The notes under the pieces were generated by a model. The model worked only from the letters and a program-made list of their open reading frames with translations. It did no database searches and was not told where the DNA came from. A program made the translations under genes and the position numbers. From Nephrocerus scutellatus (lineage: Eukaryota; Arthropoda; Insecta; Diptera; Pipunculidae), in assembly GCA_947095585.1 (NCBI GenBank), contig OX352762.1:113366930-113430929 (forward strand): a stretch of DNA of 64,000 bases. Reading direction: 5' to 3'. Position 1 is the stretch's first letter. The number at the start of each line of letters is the position of its first letter. Of the stretch, positions 11,564 through 23,659 are shown piece by piece.

Positions 11564-13204
11564 CAAAAGGAGCTACCAAGCAGATACCTTTTTGCGTTCG
11601 AAGTTTTAAAATCACAGTAATTCCTTTCGAATAAAAAAAAAATGTTCAGATCGCTTTTGACTGAAAAGCGAGGTCTCGTGTACAAGAGATACATACTAGA
11701 AAGTTTGGATGTTATAGTTAGATTCTTATTTTGTTATACTCGTTTGAGAATAAGATCGTTTAATTCAAACTAACCAACACCGATTCATCAAACACAAAAT
11801 TTAAACACCCCTTTGCTGTATTATTTAAAATTATGTATTAAATAAAAAGGGACTAAAACTGCTGCGGTATTCCATATTACATAACCTGCTTGCGACTGTT
11901 GTGATTTTTTATGTTGTTACGATACTTTAAAGACATCAAACTATGGAAAAACATAACAATATCAGTCTTGGTTTCTTAGCCTCCGCAACCCGTCCTGTTG
12001 CCAAAAAGGTGACGCACAATTATTGTCTCAGACGCTATTTACCAAGAATAAGAGAACTTTACATAAAATAATAAAAGCAACTTTTAAAAATCAACAATCA
12101 TTAAGAGCGTATTTTCAAATCTTCAGGGCGGATCACTGAGAAGGAGGCAAAAAGTGGCACTCTTCTACTGAAACAGACAAAAAAAAGCAAATAAAACTAA
12201 ACGGGTGAAACAGTGAATAAGCGAAAATCCTTGAATTTACCCCTACACACATACAAAGAGAATGCCGACGGTATGGATAAGATGGAGTGCGGGACGCCTT
12301 TTTGGTAAACCAACAAACACAACATTATGACCATAGAGAAGATAATTTATTCATTAGTGCCATCTCGTCCCCAGAGGTGCATCCGCATAGAAAGGAAATG
12401 GTGCCGGATAATATCCTAGAGGAACTCGACGGGTCATTACTCTGTTGAACTCCTGCTGCTATATTATATAAATATACTTCATAAAAACATACTCGTACGT
12501 AGACAAAAGTCATTTTACTTTAGTTGTAATGGTCGCTCGTGCGCAACCCTATACCGTCACAGAAAGTAGCATCGCTCGATTTTAATGAGCTTTCATCGTC
12601 ATCGTTATCATTGCAGTTGTTGTCGCACCGTGTCGATTGCCGTTAGTGTCATTGTGAAAACTGTTTTTGCAACTGCAACTGCCACCCAAAAACGAAAATG
12701 TAATGTTCCTCCCTTCTTCACAGTCATTAGGCGAAAATAGTTAGTTGTCCCCTTTTTGGATGTTGATTTTTTGTATATTTGGTACTTTGACCAAATTACA
12801 TTTTTATGCATGCTTCTTGCATAATATTCTCTTCAGCTTGCTCAGATTTTTGTATAACTTTTACTGTAAGACCGGTGCATATCCGAAAAGAACTCATTAC
12901 ATTCGATAAATGAAAAGGAAATGTGTATAGCTTCTGGTGGCGCCTTGAGAGGACATCGCTGATTCAATGGGTCAATTTGGTACGAGTCAATTTAGAAACA
13001 AATGTCAGAAATTGTCTCTTTTATTCCTTATTTTGACACAAATAAGTGAGCTTAATATTCACTGTAATATAAAAATAATCATTTAATGGAACTTTTTGCA
13101 ATTTCTATCATTTCGGAATAGAAAATTCTGGTTCTAATGGTTTTTTGCAATTGGAGATAGACTATGAACTAAAAAAAGTACCCATTATAATTAACATTTT
13201 TCGT
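11564..13204. other. Non-coding AT-rich stretch
   Basis: No supported gene. Short frames on both strands have no recognisable domains. Confidence 0.4.
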
Positions 13205-13563
13205 GTAATTTCTTTAATGGCGATTCATATGTGTGCAAAGTTTTAATACCATGGGGTAATTTTGAAAAAAAATGATATGGTAGCCTCTTGGCCCAGGGCC
13301 CTGTTCACCACCAAATTTTTAACGAAAGTGATGTCACTGAAGTACACATTTTGAAAAATTTGAATAAAATCGGGTAAATTTATAAATTTAATTTATCGGC
13401 CTTAAGGCCCTATACCTTCCAAAGTTTATTAGAAAGTGTTGTCATCGGAGATACATATGTGTGTTTGAATAAAATCGAACTTAAGAAAGTGGGTTAAAAA
13501 CTGAGCAGAAAATTTGTCCATCCACAAACAAACAAACATACGGGCACGCGAAATTCATGTAAA
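13205..13563 (-). repeat. Diverged copies of the 120-bp satellite with its TTCGCGTGCCCGT head
   Basis: On the minus strand it begins TTCGCGTGCCCGTATG, followed by TTTG repeats. Two or three degenerate monomers follow with phrases such as ATGTGTATCTCCGATG, CACTTTC-TAA, AAAAATTTGGTGGTGA, GGGCCCTGGGCC and CCCGATTTTATTCAAA. The same head and phrases occur on the plus strand at 27515-28740. This copy has decayed much further than that array. Confidence 0.65.
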
Positions 13564-13564
13564 A

Positions 13565-13830
13565 AATTTAAAAAATAAATTACACAAAGAAAGATTATTA
13601 CTTACTGAATAATTGTCGCTTTTTATTTAAATTATATTTAACAATCCCTATGTAATAATCGCTATGTTACAATCGATATTTTACAATTATATTTTTTGAA
13701 CATTCTAGAAGAGAAAATACAATCTTATGATTTGTAAAAAGTTAACACAAGTGAAGCTAACTTCTATCAAGTCACATCGTTTTTGGCCGCGATCGGTGCA
13801 ATTCCATAACTCTGACATCTCGCCTTAACA
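13565..13830 (-). repeat. Probable 3' LTR of a BEL/Pao element
   Basis: On the minus strand the unit begins TGTTAAGGCGAG at 13830, right after a purine-rich GGCCGGGAGTA that fits a polypurine tract. It holds four consecutive 14-bp repeats (13632-13687, type ATTGTAAMATAKCG) and an AATAAA at 13627-13622. The far end is uncertain (13558-13608), because sequence shared with the satellite head continues close to it. No matching 5' LTR is present in the window. Confidence 0.55.
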
Positions 13831-14683
13831 TACTCCCGGCCTAAGCGGACACCGTTAGTCTTAATCGCTGGTTGGAAGTATACAAAGCTTTACAATAGAC
13901 CGCTTTTATGTGGAGCTTGCCGTCTTTATTGTTGCTGATATTGTGTTCCCATCGGCGTCTTAATGAAATTGTGTAATTCTGCCTAAAGACCAATTACATA
14001 GAAGTAAGTTCCTTTATCAACAACATCTTCAGCTTTCAAGTTGCATTCTTGGCTTTTTCATTTATGACGCTGTTGAAGATGTGTCTTATATTCCACTTGA
14101 TATCTTTTCTAAAAGCCCTGCAGTCGTTTCTGAATGTTTTGCCATCTTGAAAGACCATTATCGGGCACTTTATAAAATCCTTCAACAGGAATGGAATATG
14201 GAGTTGAACCAATTAAAAAATGAACTGGTGTTAAAAGGTCGGTACTGGATTCATCTTCACCAATTGTATTCAGAGGCTTAGAACTTAGTATCGTTCGTTA
14301 TTGAAGTAACTTGTTGCCAAAAATCTCGTAATTTCATCAAGTTTTCTTCTAGCTCTCAGGAAATTCGCTAAATATATGAGCAGGAACTCGCCTTCTTGTG
14401 AAATATTTTCTAAGCGTTGCAATGAACGCGTCTGTTTTTAAGTCGCTCACAACTTGCAGATGTGCACACTTCGTGGCCATACACACAAAGACAGCGATGT
14501 AAGCCTTGATATGTTTCGCTCCTCTTCCTCGTTTGCTTACATTGGTAATAGCCCGGCATATTCCACGCCGCATCTACTAAGTCGTCTGGAAGGAATAACT
14601 CGCTCTGCTGGTACCCTTGTCATGACTTGTTTGCTAGTTTTTGCTCGCATTCGGCCACAAATTACACAGTTTCGCCGTATAAT
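13831..14683 (-). pseudogene. BEL/Pao retrotransposon integrase and polyprotein C-terminus
   Basis: Read from 14683 down on the minus strand: a zinc-binding-like CVICGRMRAKTSKQ, then PAERVIPSRRLSRCGVEYAG, then KAYIAVFVCMATKCAHL, VSDLKTDAFIATLRKYF and RRRVPAHIFSE. These are in the order expected for a BEL/Pao integrase core, with the GVEYAG and VSDL-TDAF acidic positions kept. After a gap, LNTIGEDESSTDLLTPVHFL, IGSTPYSIPVEG and LSRWQNIQKRLQGF (14281 down to about 14090) form the conserved C-terminus. The middle of the catalytic core is lost between about 14350 and 14290, and stops follow. The copy has no gag or reverse transcriptase left. Confidence 0.8.
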
Positions 14684-14960
14684 ATCAGATCTCACCAAAG
14701 TTGCACTGGTACCACGGGAGTTGTCTGTGCCAAACGGACCAGTTTGACCCTGAGGTTGATCTGGTCTGAGGACTACTATGACTGCGGACCCAGTTCGTTC
14801 TGGTGATTTAACGTGGGGGCTGATGTTTACTATCGGAAGAGGGGAATGCCTAAGACGAACAGCATAATTATGAGCAAGCTTAATGCCATAAGCGCAGTTT
14901 CGTCCCACTCCACTAATAATGTCCACCACAACCAACCGATATTTATTCTCTTCACGATTT
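14684..14960 (+). repeat. Unknown dispersed repeat R, shorter copy
   Basis: It shares ordered blocks with 31780-32021: TCAGATCTCA, TGGTACYACGGGAGTTG, AAGGTTGATCT/GAGGTTGATCT, CGTTCTGG, GAGCATGCTTAATG/GAGCAAGCTTAATG and TTCGTCCCACTC. Relative to the larger copy the left part is missing, so plus orientation with left-end truncation fits. It sits directly against the integrase remnant, where the BEL frame turns into unrelated residues. The minus-strand frame across it is not a gene. Confidence 0.6.
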
Positions 14961-16619
14961 TTACATCACAGTACCGCTCGGAGATCTCATATTTATAGAT
15001 TTTCCGGAATCGTCCTTCTTCACATACGGTATGAGTACTTTTTGCTGAGCATCCAATTCTTAGATCCATATAACATACGAAATTAGTTCTCCGTACTTAT
15101 TTCTTTTCGTCGCATTCTAAGTGATTTCGGCTTAACAACCGAAAAATCTCGGATCCTAATGTTGGTACTGGCATGACCATTATTCAGCTTATGTCAGGTT
15201 CTCAAATGTAAATATTAATGAAAGTCTATATCAAGCTATGGCTCAAATCAGCAGTACGTATATTTTTTTCTATCTACTATCAATTGTAGAAGATTTGAGA
15301 AGATAAAGAACTTACTTATAACCACGATTTAACGCCGATTGCTAATAATGTATGAATGTACAGCCCTTCGAAGACTTCTATCTGTTTTTTATTTGCTGAG
15401 GATAAGGAAAGTCACATATTGGGACCAGCACAACAAAGCCATGGTTTTTAGGACATACAATGTTATACTAATTGACGAACATTCATATTTTGAGGCACTT
15501 ACGGAGTCTAAGAATTTGCGCTCAAAAACCTTGAATACGCTATTTTGCGCTAAGCTTTTTTTTATAACTGCACTCAAAACGCGGCTATTTTTATTCCGAC
15601 GTATATTTTATATTTTTTAAAAATCGTGTATTATTTATACAAATAATTTACAAAAGGTGGAAAATAATAATATGTTTAAAGAATTCAACAACAGCAAAAT
15701 TTTCTCGTCATTATATCCATAGCTGAAAGAACGAACGAATTAAACCTAAAATAGCTCCCAAAATTTTTGTTTTTTCGAATGCAAAGCAAGAGAGTCTGAC
15801 CCTCTGAATATTAAGCTATTGTCCGTACATTTTAATTATGAGATAACTGCAAAACAATTTCGAGTTCAAAATGCTACTGAGCGAAAATTCAAATCAAGTT
15901 ATGTAATATTTCTATGCACGTTCTGAACCTTTTAATTAATAATTAAATTTAAGAAACTTTAGTACGACTGACGTATTTTGTAAAAAGTCATGTTATCCGA
16001 AATAATTTTAGTTTGGTAAACTGACACGCAAAACCGTAGTAAAATAATTTTAACTGCTTTACCATAATTCGATGTGTGTTTCCGAAATGAATCTATTCAT
16101 GAGTAAGTCCTATTCACTAAACGAACATTACATAAACTGAAACATCAAAATAAGTTTGCGAAGTTCTATTATGCATGAAATAATAAAATTTCGTTGTACG
16201 AGTATTTCGAAAGGCATTATATTTACAATATTTTCAATTGCGCTTTTTAATTAAAGAAAGTTTATCCAAACAGGAAAATATTTTTACATTACTCCTTCAA
16301 CCATACCTACCTCCCAATGTCATAGAAAATTCGTGTCATAGTTGTTTTCATTTGTATTGAAATCTGCTGTTTCTGGAATGATTATTTCAGTTTTTTGATT
16401 GTTTAGTCACCTTCGGCTAATGAAATGGTTTTTTTTTATTTTCAAAAAGTCTGAAAAAGCCACTTTGTTAACATAAAAATAAAAATTATCGGTAAAACAT
16501 CAGATATGATTTTAATCCCATTTGAATATTTGTACATACTCGATTGATTTAGCACAGCAGGTGAGTTATCACAATAAGAACTTTAATTTAGAATTATCAA
16601 AGACTGGGTTCAAGACCAA
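14961..16619. other. Non-coding AT-rich stretch
   Basis: No supported gene, RNA or repeat. Frames at 15339-15620 have no recognisable content. Confidence 0.4.
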
Positions 16620-17110
16620 AATAAATTTTGCTGCTGTAGGACTGAGTATGGGTGGGGTATTATTGGCTTGGGTGGGTGTTGGGGTGATTTTTTAAAGGGT
16701 GTTTCTTGGTGGTTGGATTTTGATTTATAAACGTCATAAACTAGGGCTGAAGTTTGATTTCGCGTCACCGCGTCTGTCGGACAGTTAGTGCGCTCATCTC
16801 TCGAGAATCTAAGGGGTCTTGAAAGGTATCTTGAAGGCGGTCTTATAGGGGTTTTGAGGGTGGTTTTGAGGGCTGTGTTGATTGGGATATTGAGTTAGAT
16901 ATTGAGCATCTTCAGTTGGGTCTTAAGTTTGTCTTGAGAAGGTTTTGATGGTGGTGTGGGACGAGAGGCCTGAGAATGATTCTGAGAAGATCTAGAGAGT
17001 AGTTATGTGGGCAATTTTGAGGGGCGAATATGGGTACTTTCTGTGGGGGTAAGTGAGTGAGGGGTATTAATGGGGTTTCGAGTGTGGTCGTTAGGGTCTG
17101 GTATATGTAT
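16620..17110 (+). repeat. G/T-rich, strand-asymmetric degenerate minisatellite
   Basis: The plus strand is strikingly rich in G and T. A run of G-tracts (GGG, GGGG, GGG, GGG, GGGG) lies at 16650-16684, and loose repeats of GGTTTTGAGGGTGGT and TCTTGAGAAGG types run to about 17060. A shorter stretch of similar character is at 6127-6180. The asymmetry fits an old tandem repeat. Confidence 0.45.
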
Positions 17111-19189
17111 AACTGTATTTGTAAGTTGGAGGTAACATTTCAAATGCATTGCAGTGTTCCACTCTGTGATCTCTGTGAACATAGTTGTTGTTTGTTGCTT
17201 TCTCCTTTAAATATATATTTTCATACATGCATTTGGTATATCTTGGTCGAATCGATTTGTGTGGGAAGGAAAACTTCTGCGATATTTTTGATATCTGCCT
17301 GATGTAAGACATCAAAAAGCCGGTAGAAAAAATAACAATTTTGACTCCTCGTTAGCCGTAAGTGAGCCCATTATAAACGGCACAAGAATGAAAATGAATC
17401 GAAATAAACGATATTTTGTTTTTTCTGCAGGTGGATGTTTACAATTTCCTGTAGGCATTTACATGGTGTTGCAATGACCTAACCTATTTCACAGAATGTA
17501 AGGCATGCAGTTTTCTTTTGAAACCAAAATATAAAATATTCGTTGCAAAACACCATTATAGACTGCAAGTTGAGCTTAATTTGAAAATGTCACAAGTATC
17601 TAAAAGTAACTACTTTACGTGCTATGGTTTGCCTCTACAGTTTATTGCTCCCTGTCTATAGTATATCTGTATAGCAAGTTAGATGCAATCAGTTTGGTTG
17701 AATTTCTTTAAGAAATAAATCTGTCGTAGGTTACAAAATTTTTATGGAATTTCGACATTTATACCAATTAATGTTGAGTCTGTATTATTGTATTGCAGTG
17801 CGGTCGAAGTCCATTACACGAATAAACGGGCCCCTAGTTTGTGTTATTTAATTTAATACCATTTGTCTTCTTACAAGTAAAATATTTCTCAATTTTATTT
17901 AAAAATATTGCTGAAAGAGTTATTCCCATTAGGGTTATGTCTCTTTTAAAAACCAATAAATTGATATGATGATGATATTTCACCACAGTTTTAGAACCAA
18001 TTTGTTCATGAGTTAGGCAGTGGCACTACAATGACTTAATAATACATTATAGTGATTGTATTATTAAGTCAATTGCCCAAAGATTCAGGTTTTTATTAAA
18101 ATTAAATAAATTGATGAAATTTTTATATAAATGACTTATTAAAAAATTAGATGATAATGGAATTTTAACCCGAATCCTTCTAAAATATGTTTTCTTTTAC
18201 TTCTGAGTAAAAGCAAAACAAATATTAATATTTTCTTTGGGCAAGTCAACAATCAGAAGCTATTGACAGAATGCCATTTCAGGCAGGTATCATTCTGGAA
18301 GTGTCATTGACCTATATTTCTACTCTATAAATGCTGTCAACGCAGTCACATTCAATAGAGATCGCTTTCGGACCATGTTGACAGACTATTCTTGAAATAA
18401 GTTGAAAATAACTTCAGAACACAGCTGGCCAAATAAATAATTTATTGCTGTCGAATTTGGTGACCTTGTTATCTCCAGAGACGGATCAGTCAATTGACTA
18501 CTTCATTAGTGTGATTTAACACCTTTTTTCTTATGAACTATGTCAAGTCAACAGTATATGCCAATACGCAAGAGTCTTTAGAGAACCTCAAGGATCATTG
18601 TCATTCGATATTCGTACGATGTTAACTTTATCTCACACCTTTATTCGTCGGTCCGCCGATAAGATTTTGTGATCTCTGTGAACAAATCTGAAGTGGTTGC
18701 TGTTGTTCTACTTCAGGCCATAAAATATCACAACATATCAGGCATCAGCTAGTTTTCTTTTGGTTCGTAACTAAGACATCCACCGTTTATTGATTGTTAA
18801 TGACGACGAAGTCTCACCTTACATTGAATCTATATATAAATTTTAAAAACGTTGGAGTTAGGCCCTTGCAAAAAAAAAAGTTTATTACCACCCGAAGTTT
18901 GATTTTTGCATTATTCAGAACAACCCTCGAGTTACACAATTCAAGTTAATTCGCAAATTCATTATGATAAATAAATGAGAATAAAACTAAGCGCTCACAA
19001 AAAAATGGCTTTGATTCATTCAACCTGTTTTTTCATCCTAATCTGCTTCCTTCCATAAAGTAGGATTACCTACTTGACCTCTCTTAACAAAAACATCATT
19101 TCAAAGTTTAATGTGAATCTCTAAACTCTTCTCTTCTGTAAGAATTTCTACTTCTTCTATATATGTATATCCTATCCAACGGAGGGAGA
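17111..19189. other. Non-coding stretch with one strong hairpin
   Basis: No gene supported. A perfect 15-bp stem with a 10-nt loop lies at 18032-18071. The rest is AT-rich DNA without recognisable families. Confidence 0.4.
18032..18071. repeat. Perfect inverted repeat, 15-bp arms, 10-nt loop
   Basis: The left arm TGACTTAATAATACA (18032-18046) and right arm TGTATTATTAAGTCA (18057-18071) are exact reverse complements. The loop is TTATAGTGAT. No terminal repeats or duplication that would make it a MITE were seen. Confidence 0.85.
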
Positions 19190-20765
19190 GCCATGGTTAG
19201 GTTATGTAGGTCAGGTTGGTTTAGCTGTTCACAGGAAACCGAACCACTTAGACCAATGATGGTCCATTGTGATGCCAAATGGATCGAAGAGATTTCTCGC
19301 CCTACTCGTTGAACCAGTTGCAGCTTCGAATGAAGCGTAGAATACTTTTGATGTCAGTGCCTTCAGGTCGTTGAAAAAGAAGGCTCTCAAGTAGAGTTTA
19401 CGTTTTAGAGAAAGATATGTGCATGACCAAAGAAGGTGAAGAATGGTCTCTTCCTCCTATCTTCGATGCAGCTTCTGCAGAAGTCATTGGAAAATACACA
19501 AAGCCTTGCTGCATGCTTTCCTATAAGACAGGTGCCCATGAATGACACCTATTGTAGCACTTTTGTGCAAAGTGTTTACAGAGACCAAACACTTGGAGCG
19601 TTTAGGATTCAGCTTTGGCCAGATCTGGTTTGTCACTACTTATACGATTTGACTATCTAAGGTTGTTGTATGTAGCAATCGGTATTCCTAAGGAACCATT
19701 TTCAAGTAAAAGGGGAAGCGTAGTTTTTGAACCGTCAGTATAAAAATTTATCGATTCATCTTCCAAGTAAGCACCTTCTTCCCAGAGTTATCTGGAAGGG
19801 ATGGTGACCTGGAAGTTATTGTTAAACAAAAGCTGCAGAATAGTGTAATCTATATCTCCTGGTGGTACCCTAAACAAACTCAGAACAAAGGAGTGTTCGA
19901 ATTCAGTTCTTGTCCACTGGGAGGTTTCATTGAGGCGAACAGCCACAACTTGTCTGCTGAAGATGTCGAGTGGTGTTAGGTTGAAGAGTATGTCTAGTTC
20001 AGCGGAGGGGGTGGAGCCGAGTGCTCCGCACATAGACAAGCCGATCATTGAAATTGGCTTAGCTTTTCGTGATTTACTACTTTGTCTAAGAGGCAACCAA
20101 ACCGTACAGAAGTGTAGGTCTTACTACCGATATATATAGCCAATGAGTGATATGGGATTGAAGACTTCATTTGTTGCCGATCGCTTTTTTACAGGGGAAG
20201 AGTGCCACTGTGGCTTTGCAAACTCTTTCTGGTATATAAGGTTTCCAGGTTAGCTATCTGTCCATAATAAGACCGAGATATTTGGCATTATCAGAGAAAG
20301 TTAAGCTTGTGCCTTTTATGGAGTGTGGTTCAACATGTGGAATTTTATATTTCCTAATGAAAAGGGTCCAGTTTTATTTTTTGGGGGTTTACTCTCAAAC
20401 CAAAACGATTTGCCCATCTAGTTAGCTTGTTAGCTTTTTGGGTATTAAGGTCTTTTCCTGAAACGGCAATAGCAACGTCATCCGCATTGGCGATCACTCT
20501 GCAGCCCTCCCTTTTCAGGTATATCAGCAGCTCGTTCACCACTAAGTACCATAGAAGGGGGATAGAAATCCATCTTGCGGCGTTCCTCTGCAGACAGATC
20601 TGACACACATACCCTGTTTTTAATTAATGATCCGACTTGTAAGCAGGAGATTAATCAATTCGTCAAGTGAGACATCTGCTTTTACGGTTGACAGTGCCGC
20701 TGTGAACGCTGATGTGTTGACTTTGTTAAAAGTACCCAGGAATGCTACCATTGTATACTCCTTAT
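19190..20765 (-). pseudogene. LOA/R1-like LINE with RNase H, family C copy 1
   Basis: From 20765 down on the minus strand there is a decayed palm start (YTMVAFLGTFNKVNTSAFTA; motif A has lost residues including an Asp). SPLL-like words, VVNELLIYLKREGCRVI and NADDVAIAVSG follow, where the usual YADD tyrosine is Asn, and then LRVNPQK. Next come the connecting words SACLCAEHSAP, PLDIFSRQVVAVRL and YTILQLLFNNNFQVTIPSR (19788-20096). The RNase H domain opens with NFYTDGSK at about 19726-19746 but runs straight into TTLPLLLENGSLGIPIA, which in copy 2 lies after the whole domain. So the RNase H core is deleted. The end carries EEETILHLLWSC and a 3' tail of AACCT-type repeats at about 19190-19215. 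Confidence 0.8.
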
Positions 20766-20875
20766 GGTAAAGTGAATAATCAATAGAACTTACTTATGTA
20801 CATTGAACTGTTTCTACAGAGTTGCCTTTCAAGTTAGTATTTTGATCATTAGACAAAAGTCTCTTATCAATAGTT

Positions 20876-21120
20876 CGTTGGAGCAGGAGGTTCGGGGTTT
20901 GAATCCCAGAAATACAAAAAAATAAAGTCTTTTACACGGTCACACCTTTCACGAATATCTGACAAACGTCCAAGAGTAATAATAGTCACGCAAAACTTCT
21001 GAATTCTCTAATTTAAGCTCTCTTTTACTTGTGTGCAAAAATAAAACACGCACAAGTGGAGTGATCGCGAGGAGCTAGGCCTTCTACCGCATCGGTCTGT
21101 CGCGCCAAATATTATTTATT
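20876..21120 (+). repeat. tRNA-derived SINE, family 1, 5' truncated
   Basis: It starts inside the tRNA-like head (GGAGCAGGAGGTTCGGGGTTTGAATCC holds the B box). The usual TTTACACGGTCACACC, ATCTGACAAACG, ACTTGTGTGCAAAAATA and GATCGCGAGGAGCTAGGC follow, and it ends GGTCTGTCGCGCCAAATATTATT. The A-box half is absent. Confidence 0.8.
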
Positions 21121-23270
21121 TCCAACGGAAAAGTAAACTGAAATAAATACCAAAATCAGTAACCGAATTAAAGTTCCCCTGGGAAACTTTCTTTTGTTGA
21201 TTCGTGCCAACAAACATCAAATCAAAGCAACGATAAAAAAAACCCTCATAGCTTTGAACAAAAATCTTGTCGGTTTTGTAAGCTTAATCAACGACTGAAA
21301 AAACAAAATATTTTCTAAAATAACAATGGAATTGATTATTTCTCCCCTCTACAACTCTATTCTATTTGTTATTTTTTTTTATTCTCAAGCTAGTGGTGGT
21401 TTGGTTTGCAATCTGTGCGCAGAAGGTTTAAGTGCTGTGTAAATTGTAAATTGCAGACTACGAAGAGCATTCTAAGGGTTTGCATTGAGTTCTCGTCATC
21501 ATGAATAAAACATGGTGCATCAGCATCGTTTCCATTATTGCTGGCAGTAGTACCAATGCTTTGCCTCGGTAGATCCCCCAGCCTTGACCTCCTTTTCTCT
21601 CAAAATCGCTATACACTGCCATCCGGATACCTGGAATTATTTATAGATATAGACGCATCACATTGCTTTTCAGCTATTGGAGATTCATAGATTTAGAACA
21701 ACGTCGATTAGTAATTTATTCACCACTGAATCAATACAGGTAGGTACCATATGTATATATAAATTTATTCTTTTCCGACAGATTATCAAGCACTTGTTTT
21801 ATTTTTACCAAGGCAAAATGAATACTGTGTACAAGTATTAGTTACATATGTATATGTTCATATATTTATAACGTATCAGTGCGTTGACGAAGTGAAAGAG
21901 CTCTTTGATGTGTCTGCAGATGCCTTTAGGCTTATGGCATCGCATATTAATGCTTTATAAACGATGTTGGAATTAATTCTTTCATTTGTGGATGAATATG
22001 CAGCAATAAACAATAACAAACTATTTTACAAAAAAAAACTTTTGTTATTACACATACATATGTAATAATATATTCTGGCGTCTACGAACGGCTAAAGGAA
22101 TTTATTTAAATGCGGATCTGAATGGCGGCATTGTCTGCCATATTTTGAAGGACATTTCGGTAAAGAGCGATAAGTTCTAAAGCACCAGATTTCGTACCAC
22201 CCATGTGATCTGAATAAAAGTCTCTTCTACAATGTATCAAGTGAGTCTCGTACTATATTATAGGAGAATATTTTAAATACGAAACCATGGCAATTTCTGT
22301 AGGTTGTGATATTTCCTAATTTATCAGCTTATTCAGTTTTCTAGTAGCATTTTCAATTCCCATGAGTACATATGGTCCTACGGACCCTATACCTTCTCAT
22401 AGGATCTAATTATTACCATCTTGGTACTTAAATGTTTTTTTATTCCTTTTCTATTGTCATGGCTTGGATTGTTTGTCGCGGTAAGAAATTGTTAAAGGAA
22501 ATTGTGTACTTTGTGTCAAATGGAAACTTTCTAAAATTATCAGACTGCAAAATATTAAGTCCCATATTTCCCCATTAAATAAAAATGCTTCAGATAGCAT
22601 TTAGGTATTATTCGCCCTTCTCTCCTATTTTAATATAACATTTTTTTTTATTTGCAACCGCCTAAAATGGCTTGTACCCTTGAAATCCTATGCTTAGTTT
22701 TGGTACAGCTCTGGCAATACCGGGCTAATGGGGAGATGTTTGTGAGGTTTTGTTTTCAATGCCTGTTGATCATATTCATGCGGAAATAAAGAGCTTGGCG
22801 AACCTTTCCACATGTGTACGTGTGGTACGTCTGGAGAAAGAATCTCTGGTCCGAAGATGGCTTGAGGGTAAACTAATGTCCCCACAACTGCCTACTAAAT
22901 CGAAACTTTTTCACGGTGATCGAGCGAATCTGATCGCAGCATTTTTGGCGACATTGAATATTTGGTCCCTGCTGCCAGTGCCATTCATGGATATTGACTC
23001 GGAAATTACGTTTCGCTTAGACGTCAGGAGACACTGGCTTAAAGCTAATATGAGAAGCTAAGTGTTGTCGTCAAAGTATGAATAAATTGGATTGGTGGTA
23101 GCCAATAATAAATTAGCAATGAAGATGAGAAAGAGTGTCTGAGACAAAATCGATTACTGGGAAACAGCTTCAAACCGTCCAAAACAACTTGGATTGAGCA
23201 ATTCGATAGTTACGTAGTTATAAATCAAATAAAATAAACGAGCTTTTTTTAAACGAGCTTGATACCAATT
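21121..23270. other. Non-coding stretch with one unassigned frame
   Basis: AT-rich DNA. The only frame with higher GC and even residue use is 22750-23061 (+), 103 residues, with STCVRVVRLEKESLVRRWLE and SEITFRLDVRRHWL. I recognise no family in it, and no start or splice signal supports it. Upstream in the same frame there is a stop within about 35 codons. Confidence 0.35.
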
Positions 23271-23277
23271 CTTGATA

Positions 23278-23560
23278 CCAATCTGTACTAATATTATAAA
23301 GAGGTAAAGTTTTTTTTGTATGTAGCTTCGAAAATACTCGACCGATTTTATTAATGTTTTTACCACTGTACAGATTTTTTTGCTCCGGATGTTATAGGCT
23401 ATCGCTTTATGTCACTGGTGGGTAGGTTTTGTGGGTTGGACTTAGTTTTTTGGGCCAGTGTTGGAAAGGAGTAGGTTGGTGTCGGCTCACTGGGTTGATC
23501 ATTTGAGTGGTGGTACATAGTGGGTGGGGGGGGGCCTGCCGGTCAACGCCTGTTATTTTA
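23278..23560 (+). repeat. Helentron-like repeat head with TTGG/GTGGG minisatellite
   Basis: It opens with CTAATATTATAAAGAGGTAAAG and continues AATACTCGACCGATTTTATTAA. Such phrases are frequent at the ends of insect Helitron/Helentron elements. It then passes into a G/T-rich stretch (GGTGGGTAGGTTTTGTGGGTTGG, and a 9-G run at about 23526-23534) that resembles the heads at 27100-27235 (minus) and 61640-61740. No helicase coding is left. Confidence 0.4.
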
Positions 23561-23659
23561 GCTTTTGGCAGGTCTTGATGACGTCTTGTGGGAGGGAGTG
23601 GTCCCAGGTAACGCCGGGATTAACAGCTAGTGGTGTATGTGTATATTTGGTCGAAAGGT

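Noticed and set aside
11336..11620. Overlapping plus-strand frames of 94 and 79 codons
   Set aside because: They lie over a minus-strand SINE and have no support of their own.
14537..14935. A 132-codon minus-strand frame as a single gene
   Set aside because: Its C-terminal half is BEL/Pao integrase, and its N-terminal part runs through an unrelated dispersed repeat. The fusion is accidental.
18032..18071. Hairpin as a microRNA precursor
   Set aside because: The stem is only 15 bp with no bulges, too short for a typical insect precursor.
22750..23061. A 103-codon frame as a host exon
   Set aside because: No family recognised, no splice sites or start context. Kept only as an unassigned frame in the gap note.
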